A DNA stretch of 64,000 bases from Gilvimarinus sp. DA14. GTDB taxonomy: Bacteria > Pseudomonadota > Gammaproteobacteria > Pseudomonadales > Cellvibrionaceae. The notes under the pieces are model-generated. The model did not search any database, was not told the DNA's origin, and saw only the letters and a list, made by a program, of their open reading frames with translations. Within the stretch, counting starts at the first letter, position 1. Every line of letters begins with the position of its first letter. The DNA lies in assembly GCF_024204685.1 (NCBI RefSeq), contig NZ_CP100350.1, positions 3,312,501-3,376,500 of the forward strand. Direction: 5' to 3'. The position numbers and the translations under genes are program-made. This document shows, piece after piece, positions 59,460-64,000 of this stretch.

Positions 59460-60125
59460 ATGGAAACTCGTCTACTCAAGCCGGTTTGGGCACTTGGTTG
59501 TCTGCTGCTTGCCCTGGCTATGCCTTCACATGCAGATCGAATGAATAAATATGAATTCTCTTTACAGGTGCCTTATCTGTATGGAGAGACTATTGATTTT
59601 GAAGGTGGTGCATCGGCCGATATCGCTTCAGATCCGGGGTTTGGTTTTACTGCCGGTTACAACTATTCCAATCGTCTGAACTTACGTGCCAGCTTCACCT
59701 GGAACGACACTCGCTATGATGGCCAGCGGATTATCGACGATGGCGAGCGCACCACGGAAAGCGTTAGTGGTGTTATGGACACATTCAGTTTTAATGGCGT
59801 CGCTGACTACTATTTTATGGAGGGGCGCTTTACCCCATTTGTAAGCGGTATGATCGGTTGGAGCTCAATCGACAGCAATATTGCCGCCGGTTTCCCGGAG
59901 CAGGTATGTTGGTGGGACCCCTGGTGGGGTTATGTGTGCGATTACTACCAGCCGACTTATGGCGGTGATTCTTTCTCCTATGGTGTGGGCGGTGGCCTGC
60001 GCCTCGATTTGAGCCCCAACCACTTTGTCCGAGTCGGCTACTACGAGCGCTGGATTGATGTGGATTATGCCGAGAGCGATCCTTCGCTGGGGACCGCAAT
60101 TTTTGAGTTCGGCTTTATGTACTGA
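59460..60125 (+). CDS. outer-membrane beta-barrel protein
   Basis: A 221-residue exported protein with a signal peptide ending at about SHADR and alternating beta strands to a terminal Phe-Met-Tyr, the usual outer-membrane signature. It resembles the small OmpW/OmpA-barrel class (porin family, eight strands). A loop near residues 143-160 reads CWWDPWWGYVCDYYQP, with two Cys that could form a disulfide and a cluster of Trp. Function is unknown. AGGGAA precedes the ATG, and a strong terminator follows the stop. Confidence 0.8.
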   Translation: METRLLKPVWALGCLLLALAMPSHADRMNKYEFSLQVPYLYGETIDFEGGASADIASDPGFGFTAGYNYSNRLNLRASFTWNDTRYDGQRIIDDGERTTESVSGVMDTFSFNGVADYYFMEGRFTPFVSGMIGWSSIDSNIAAGFPEQVCWWDPWWGYVCDYYQPTYGGDSFSYGVGGGLRLDLSPNHFVRVGYYERWIDVDYAESDPSLGTAIFEFGFMY

Positions 60126-60150
60126 TCGAATTGCGAGAGCTGCTTGAAAG

Positions 60151-60179
60151 CGCCGGGTCATTTGGCCCGGCGTTTTTTT
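60151..60179 (+). terminator. intrinsic terminator after the barrel gene
   Basis: CGCCGGG and CCCGGCG form a perfect 7-bp stem with an 8-base loop, followed by seven T. It also faces the converging binding-protein gene, for which the T tract is weak. Confidence 0.9.
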
Positions 60180-60189
60180 ATGTGCAGAA

Positions 60190-61071
60190 TTAATCTCTGC
60201 TGACGTTTTCAGTTAAAAAATAAGCTTGGTAGCGGGTGTCGATGTCCTTTAAATAAGGATTCGGGAGCACGAATATTCGTCTGCCTTTTAGTGAAACACC
60301 TGCCAGTGCTTCATCATAGTATTGATGCCAAAGCTGCAAGGCGCTGCCATCCTCATAGGCGCGTTCCAGTCCCTCTTGAATTCGTGCAAAGGCCGCAGGT
60401 TTGCTTTTGTGAACCCAAAAAAAGCGTGGTAGGGGATAGTAGAGTGCAAAGCTGGTATCGAGCTCAAAGCCACCCAGGTGACCAAAGTTTTGCCACTCAT
60501 TGATGATTTCGTTTTGCGCCCGGCAAACCATATCGAACCGGCCTGCTGAGAGCATAGGGAACAGACTTTCGTAGCTTGGCGCCTCTCTCACAGTAAAACC
60601 CGCGTTGGTTAGAATTTTATTGTCGAGCCAGCCCACGCCCTGACCGATATTAAATTTCTGCAGCGCGGTTCTGGTGTCTGCCTTGGCGATATCCGCTGCA
60701 CGATGCTCGTTAACAAAACACAGGCGGTAGCTAAAGATACCCCGATCGATTGGAAACTTGGGGTAGTGAAAGTCACCTGTCAGGCCAGGGTTGTAACTGG
60801 TTTTAAAAATGTAAGGGTGTTCGCTTTGTCTCGCTATAGCCATAGCCCGGGGAAGATTGCTGGATTTGCCCGGCAGTAGTTGATAGGCGCCATACTCGTT
60901 AATTGTTTTCTCCAGTGCCAGGCGTAGCAATTCCACTTCGTAGCTAAAGCGGTGATCGGCATCGCTAGAAGGAGTGCGATATAGAAAGACTTGCGCCTGT
61001 GTCTCCTTGAGGTCGGCTGCCAAAGCGTGCATGCAAATCAGCACAGCGAGGGCGATTACTAGTGATTTCAT
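60190..61071 (-). CDS. periplasmic substrate-binding-like protein
   Basis: A 293-residue exported protein with a signal peptide ending near ALA (residue 19). It resembles the type 2 periplasmic binding fold in layout: EVELLRLALEKTINEYG early, a central QGVGWLDNKILTNAGFTVREAPSYESLFPMLSAGRFDMVCR-type segment that is typical of solute-binding domain 3, and FWVHKSKPAAFARIQEGLERAYEDG late. No transporter permease or ATPase is adjacent, and it is not fused to a signalling domain. The ligand cannot be predicted. Confidence 0.7.
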   Translation of the reverse strand: MKSLVIALAVLICMHALAADLKETQAQVFLYRTPSSDADHRFSYEVELLRLALEKTINEYGAYQLLPGKSSNLPRAMAIARQSEHPYIFKTSYNPGLTGDFHYPKFPIDRGIFSYRLCFVNEHRAADIAKADTRTALQKFNIGQGVGWLDNKILTNAGFTVREAPSYESLFPMLSAGRFDMVCRAQNEIINEWQNFGHLGGFELDTSFALYYPLPRFFWVHKSKPAAFARIQEGLERAYEDGSALQLWHQYYDEALAGVSLKGRRIFVLPNPYLKDIDTRYQAYFLTENVSRD

Positions 61072-61101
61072 AACAGATCCCGTGTTTGGGGTTTGTTAAG
61101 T

Positions 61102-61797
61102 TTAGACGGTTTGCGCCGGCAGGCTCCAGTGAATGAGCTTAGGTGTTTCGGCGCTTTGGTGGATGCAGGCCAGGTAGGTATGCTCAGTGGATAACAGCTG
61201 GGGCGGCCAGTGTTCCCCGCGCCATTTGTCTGGCTTTAATTCCTCTGGAGCTTGCGGGTTGGTGCTGTTGGAAAAGTCCACCTTGGCTAGCCCCTCTGCT
61301 AACCCTGTGCCGCGCGCCTTAAAAAAAGCCTCTTTCAGGGTCCAGAGGCGGTAAAACTCGCGCTCCAGTGCGGCCTCATTAAGAAACGACAGTTTCTCTA
61401 CCTCGGCGGAAGTAAAAAACTGCTTGGCAATAGCGAGCCAGGGACGCTTTTTCTGCGCCTGCTCCAGATCAATTCCGAGGGGACCGCAGCAGCTTATGCC
61501 TAGCGCAAGCCAATCGCCACTGTGGCTTAGGTTGAAGTGCACCCCACCACTATGGTCCAGAATCGGTTTGCCCTGATCCGAAATGGCAATATTGATATCC
61601 GCGGGGGCGAGCGAAAGCTCGCGCGACAAGAGTGTGCGGCACATCAACCGCCCAGCCAGAAAGCGCAGTTTTGCCGCTGGTGAGTTAAATCGTTCGGCCT
61701 TTTGGCATTCACTGCTCGGGAGAAGCTTGCGGATTTTCTCAGGCTCACAGTGGCTGGCGAGATTTGCCAGCTCGCTCAGGTAGATAGTCGTGCTCAC
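61102..61797 (-). CDS. 4'-phosphopantetheinyl transferase
   Basis: This enzyme transfers the phosphopantetheine arm of CoA to an acyl carrier protein. The 231-residue Sfp-like protein has the metal site LGIDLEQ (Asp110, Glu112) and WTLKEAFFK (Glu156, Lys160). It begins at GTG 61797, overlapping the stop of the dehydratase gene upstream (GTGA). The partner genes suggest it activates carrier proteins of the adjoining aryl-polyene-like pathway; the carriers themselves are not in the window. Confidence 0.9.
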   Translation of the reverse strand: MSTTIYLSELANLASHCEPEKIRKLLPSSECQKAERFNSPAAKLRFLAGRLMCRTLLSRELSLAPADINIAISDQGKPILDHSGGVHFNLSHSGDWLALGISCCGPLGIDLEQAQKKRPWLAIAKQFFTSAEVEKLSFLNEAALEREFYRLWTLKEAFFKARGTGLAEGLAKVDFSNSTNPQAPEELKPDKWRGEHWPPQLLSTEHTYLACIHQSAETPKLIHWSLPAQTV

Positions 61798-62228
61798 AAC
61801 AGTTCCTGAGTGGCTGCGGTCAGTTGGCCGCTTAATAGCAACTGCTTTTGCGCGTAGATCGTGAATTGGCAGCGGCTACTGGATGCGGTACGGCTATCTA
61901 TGTCGACTCGAATGGTCAGCTCTTCAGCGAATTCATCCAGACGCTGCGCCTGCGCTTGCAGCGTAGAGGCGGTAATTAGAAGGCCTGCTTTAGGGGGGGC
62001 GGCAATGGGCTCGCACAGGCGGGCATGCGCTGCCAGCGCCTGGGCCGCGTACTCGACCCCGCTGAAGACCGACAGTTCACCGTTAATGCGCAGCGGATGC
62101 TGAGCCCAAACGGGTGCAGCAGCGCAGCAGATAATATGTGAATCGCTGTGCTCAATGATAGAATCCAGCAGCACCATAGGCGGGGCGTGCGGCAGAAGCT
62201 GTTCTGGTGGTGGGTAGGACACACTCAT
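61794..62228 (-). CDS. hot-dog dehydratase-like protein (ApeP type)
   Basis: A 144-residue hot-dog protein with the N-terminal LLPHAPPMVLLDSI motif and a central FSGVEYAAQALAAHARL helix, as in the ApeP / FabZ-like dehydratase subunits of aryl polyene clusters. It lacks the GHFPG catalytic loop, which the divergent gene at 62263 has. The start MSVSYPPPEQLL at 62228 is preferred; the frame extends 12 codons further and would then overlap the divergent gene. Confidence 0.8.
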   Translation of the reverse strand: MSVSYPPPEQLLPHAPPMVLLDSIIEHSDSHIICCAAAPVWAQHPLRINGELSVFSGVEYAAQALAAHARLCEPIAAPPKAGLLITASTLQAQAQRLDEFAEELTIRVDIDSRTASSSRCQFTIYAQKQLLLSGQLTAATQELL

Positions 62229-62262
62229 AGGTAATCGATGGATAAAAAGGGCATGATACCTC

Positions 62263-62553
62263 ATGTGCGAAAACTTTAGCGTAAGTCGAGAGGCCGCGTG
62301 TGTACAGGGACATTTCCCCGGCGCTTCTGTAGTGCCTGGCGCTTATTTGCTGGCGCAGCTGCACCTGGCGTTTGGACGGCGGCACAACTGCGCTGGGGGA
62401 TTAATCTGGCAGAAAGTTAAATTTATTTCTCCTGTAGTGCCGGATGAAACAGTTTCCCTGCACTGGGATGAAAGCGCCTGGCCCAGAGTTAGGGTGAAAC
62501 TAAAGGTCGGTGATGAAACTAGATTACAAGCTTCGGCCACGGCCAGTGAATAA
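62263..62553 (+). CDS. hot-dog 3-hydroxyacyl-ACP dehydratase (ApeI type)
   Basis: A 96-residue FabA/FabZ-like protein with the catalytic motif QGHFPGASVVPG (His17) and a central hot-dog helix. The closest family by eye is the ApeI dehydratase of aryl polyene synthesis, whose partner ApeP-type gene is divergent 34 bases away. The ATG at 62263 is the only in-frame start after a stop at 62254; AAAAGGG stands 12 bases upstream, a wide spacing. Confidence 0.8.
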   Translation: MCENFSVSREAACVQGHFPGASVVPGAYLLAQLHLAFGRRHNCAGGLIWQKVKFISPVVPDETVSLHWDESAWPRVRVKLKVGDETRLQASATASE

Positions 62554-62702
62554 GCGGGCGTTTAACACTAATTAATCTGCGCACCGCAGGTGGGTCGTGT
62601 AAAATGACGCCGGTTTTCATTGGTTCCGATACTCATTTTCGCTCGAACAGGATGAAGCCCCAGCGTCCGGGCGCGCTCGGACGATAACTACGGATCACAC
62701 TT

Positions 62703-63434
62703 ATGCACGCGAGGGTAATACAGCTATCGGCCTGGGCTCCGGGTTTTAGCCGGGCGCATGACTGGGGCTGTTTCAACCCCAACGAGCTCCCCTCTGGAAA
62801 TGAAAAGCCGCCGGCCAAGCAGGTGCCCGCCATGACTCGTAGACGTCTGACCCGCTGGGGGCGGCAGGCGCTTGAGGTGTGCGAGGCCGCTGGTGAAGAA
62901 TTGACACCGGACACACCGGTGGTATTTTCGTCGCGTCATGGCGACACCGCCCGCACCTATAAACTACTCGCCGCCCTCGCTGAGGGTCAGCCGCTATCTC
63001 CCAATGGTTTTAGCTTGTCCGTGCACAATTCGGCGCTGGGCATATTCAGTATATTGCGGCAGATAACGGCGCCCGGTATCGCCCTGGCGGCGGGGCGAGA
63101 CACCTTCGCCGCAGCCTGGTGCGAAGCGCTGAGCTGGCTGGATCAAGGGGCCCCTCAAGTGCTACTGGTGCACACCGATGAGCCTTTGCAGGGGGTGTAT
63201 CGGCCGTTTGCGGATGAACAAGAAATGCCTGCGGCGGTGGCCTTGTTATTAGCACCCGAGCAGGCTGACGCAGGGCGCAGGGTATCTTTGCGCATGCAGC
63301 CAGTGCAGCAAGAGCCATCCGAGCATTCACTGATGATTTCGTTCTTACACTGGTGGTACAGCGGCGCTGAAAGCCTCGAGGTGAGCACCGATCAACACAC
63401 CTGGCAGTGGCGTCGCGATGCTGACCCGGTTTAA
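62703..63434 (+). CDS. beta-ketoacyl synthase chain-length factor
   Basis: A 243-residue protein of the ketoacyl-synthase N-terminal-like class (PF13723) that pairs with a ketosynthase to set chain length in aryl polyene pathways (ApeC type). Features are VVFSSRHGDTARTYKLL, SVHNSALGIFSILRQ and ALAAGRDTFAAAWCEAL. There is no typical active-site Cys context, in line with a non-catalytic partner. The ribosome site before ATG 62703 is weak. The acyltransferase gene starts inside its 3' end. Confidence 0.85.
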   Translation: MHARVIQLSAWAPGFSRAHDWGCFNPNELPSGNEKPPAKQVPAMTRRRLTRWGRQALEVCEAAGEELTPDTPVVFSSRHGDTARTYKLLAALAEGQPLSPNGFSLSVHNSALGIFSILRQITAPGIALAAGRDTFAAAWCEALSWLDQGAPQVLLVHTDEPLQGVYRPFADEQEMPAAVALLLAPEQADAGRRVSLRMQPVQQEPSEHSLMISFLHWWYSGAESLEVSTDQHTWQWRRDADPV

Positions 63435-64000
63435 GTTCTGGGGTGATAGGCTGTGGCGCACTTTAGCCACGGGCCTATGTTTCGCCAGCTTTTCTGTGCT
63501 TGCTTTGGCGCAGAGCCTGCTGGTGTTTCCGGTAATTTACGCTCTGCCCGGCACCCGGCTTAACAAGGCGGCAAAGGTCAGGGCGATACAGCAGCGCAGC
63601 TTTTTTTGTTTTGTTCGTTTTATGGAATGGCTGGGGTTGATTCGGGTGAGCCTGCACAATACCGAGTTACTGCAGCGCGCCGGAGGGTGCCTGGTGGTAG
63701 CCAATCACCCAACCTTGATAGATGTGGTGATACTATTCTCGCGCCTGCCCAAAGCCAACTGCGTGGTAAAAGGCGAGCTTTGGCGCAATGCGTATATCCG
63801 TGGCGTTATGCTGGCCGGTGGTTTTATTAGCAATGCCAGTGGCAAAGAGCTGCTGCAGGGGTGTCAGCAGGCATTGGACAGCGGCCAGGCCGTGTTGATT
63901 TTTCCCGAGGGATCGCGCAGTGTGCCGGGCCAGCCACTGGCGTTTAAAAGAGGGGCTGCGAATGTCGCCGTGCGCACTCAAGCGCCTATAGTGACGGCAT
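63418..64000 (+). CDS. 1-acylglycerol-3-phosphate acyltransferase-like protein (partial)
   Basis: The gene starts at ATG 63418, 17 bases before the end of the chain-length-factor gene, and runs off the window after 194 codons. It has an N-terminal hydrophobic segment (about 16-42), the HX4D motif in NHPTLIDV (near residue 100) and FPEGSRS (near 162), so it belongs to the PlsC superfamily. Similar acyltransferases are part of aryl polyene clusters and attach the polyene to a lipid anchor. The C-terminus is not visible. Confidence 0.88.
   Translation, partial: MLTRFKFWGDRLWRTLATGLCFASFSVLALAQSLLVFPVIYALPGTRLNKAAKVRAIQQRSFFCFVRFMEWLGLIRVSLHNTELLQRAGGCLVVANHPTLIDVVILFSRLPKANCVVKGELWRNAYIRGVMLAGGFISNASGKELLQGCQQALDSGQAVLIFPEGSRSVPGQPLAFKRGAANVAVRTQAPIVTA

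Overview
The window is chromosomal DNA from a gammaproteobacterium. Gene content and order point to the Pseudomonas/Cellvibrio side of the class, probably a marine Cellvibrionaceae-like genus; this is inferred from remembered gene orders, not from a search. Supporting blocks are pilA-nadC-DUF1631-ampD-ampE, gatCAB divergent from mreBCD, the ptsO-rapZ-ptsN-hpf-rpoN-lpt-kds cluster, nrdR-rib-nusB-thiL-pgpA, and carAB-greA-yhbY-rlmE-ftsH-folP-glmM-tpiA-secG-tRNA-Leu. Coding density is high and most genes are housekeeping.

Layout. 1-2005: two tandem type IV pilins, the first behind a near-consensus sigma-54 promoter, then a frameshifted REP-associated (Y1) transposase with terminal inverted repeats. 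2072-7829: nadC, a DUF1631 gene, ampD-ampE (peptidoglycan recycling) and yajQ. 7869-12192 (minus): gatC-gatA-gatB, a PA4642-family gene and cysZ. 12533-21056: mreB-mreC-mreD-maf-rng-yhdP (cell shape, RNase G, envelope lipid transport). 21080-29559 (minus): darP, the nitrogen-PTS/RapZ/RpoN block, LPS transport (lptABC), Kdo synthesis (kdsCD) and a Ca/Na antiporter. 29713-33971: an mlaC without its usual partners, ibaG, murA, hisG, hisD. 34120-42140: nrdR, riboflavin genes, nusB, thiL, pgpA, a retropepsin-like gene, ribA and dapB. 42206-46983: an accessory block between dapB and carA holding a large GT-C-like membrane protein and, on the other strand, a GMC oxidoreductase translationally coupled to a Tat-exported partner with two copies of a WGPKKT...QPDG domain. 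47357-59258: carAB to secG and tRNA-Leu(GAG), preceded by a partial tRNA-Leu copy. 59460-64000: an outer-membrane barrel, a periplasmic binding-like protein, and the edge of what looks like an aryl-polyene-type polyketide cluster (PPTase, two hot-dog dehydratases, chain-length factor, acyltransferase cut by the window end).

How the genes work together. Much of the window builds the envelope: peptidoglycan precursors (murA, glmM, dapB), recycling (ampD/E), shape (mreBCD), LPS (kdsCD, lptABC), lipid traffic (yhdP, mlaC) and membrane quality control (ftsH). A second theme is sigma-54 control: rpoN is here and the pilin promoter it should serve is in the same window.

Most worth a second look: the GMC/Tat pair with its duplicated domain and the neighbouring GT-C protein; a family of 7-bp intergenic repeats, one of which forms the 3' end of cysZ; a promoter plus 12-bp-stem terminator ahead of carA; the lone mlaC; and mreC, which appears to start at ATT. 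Starts given here often differ from the longest ORF; the reason is stated in each entry.
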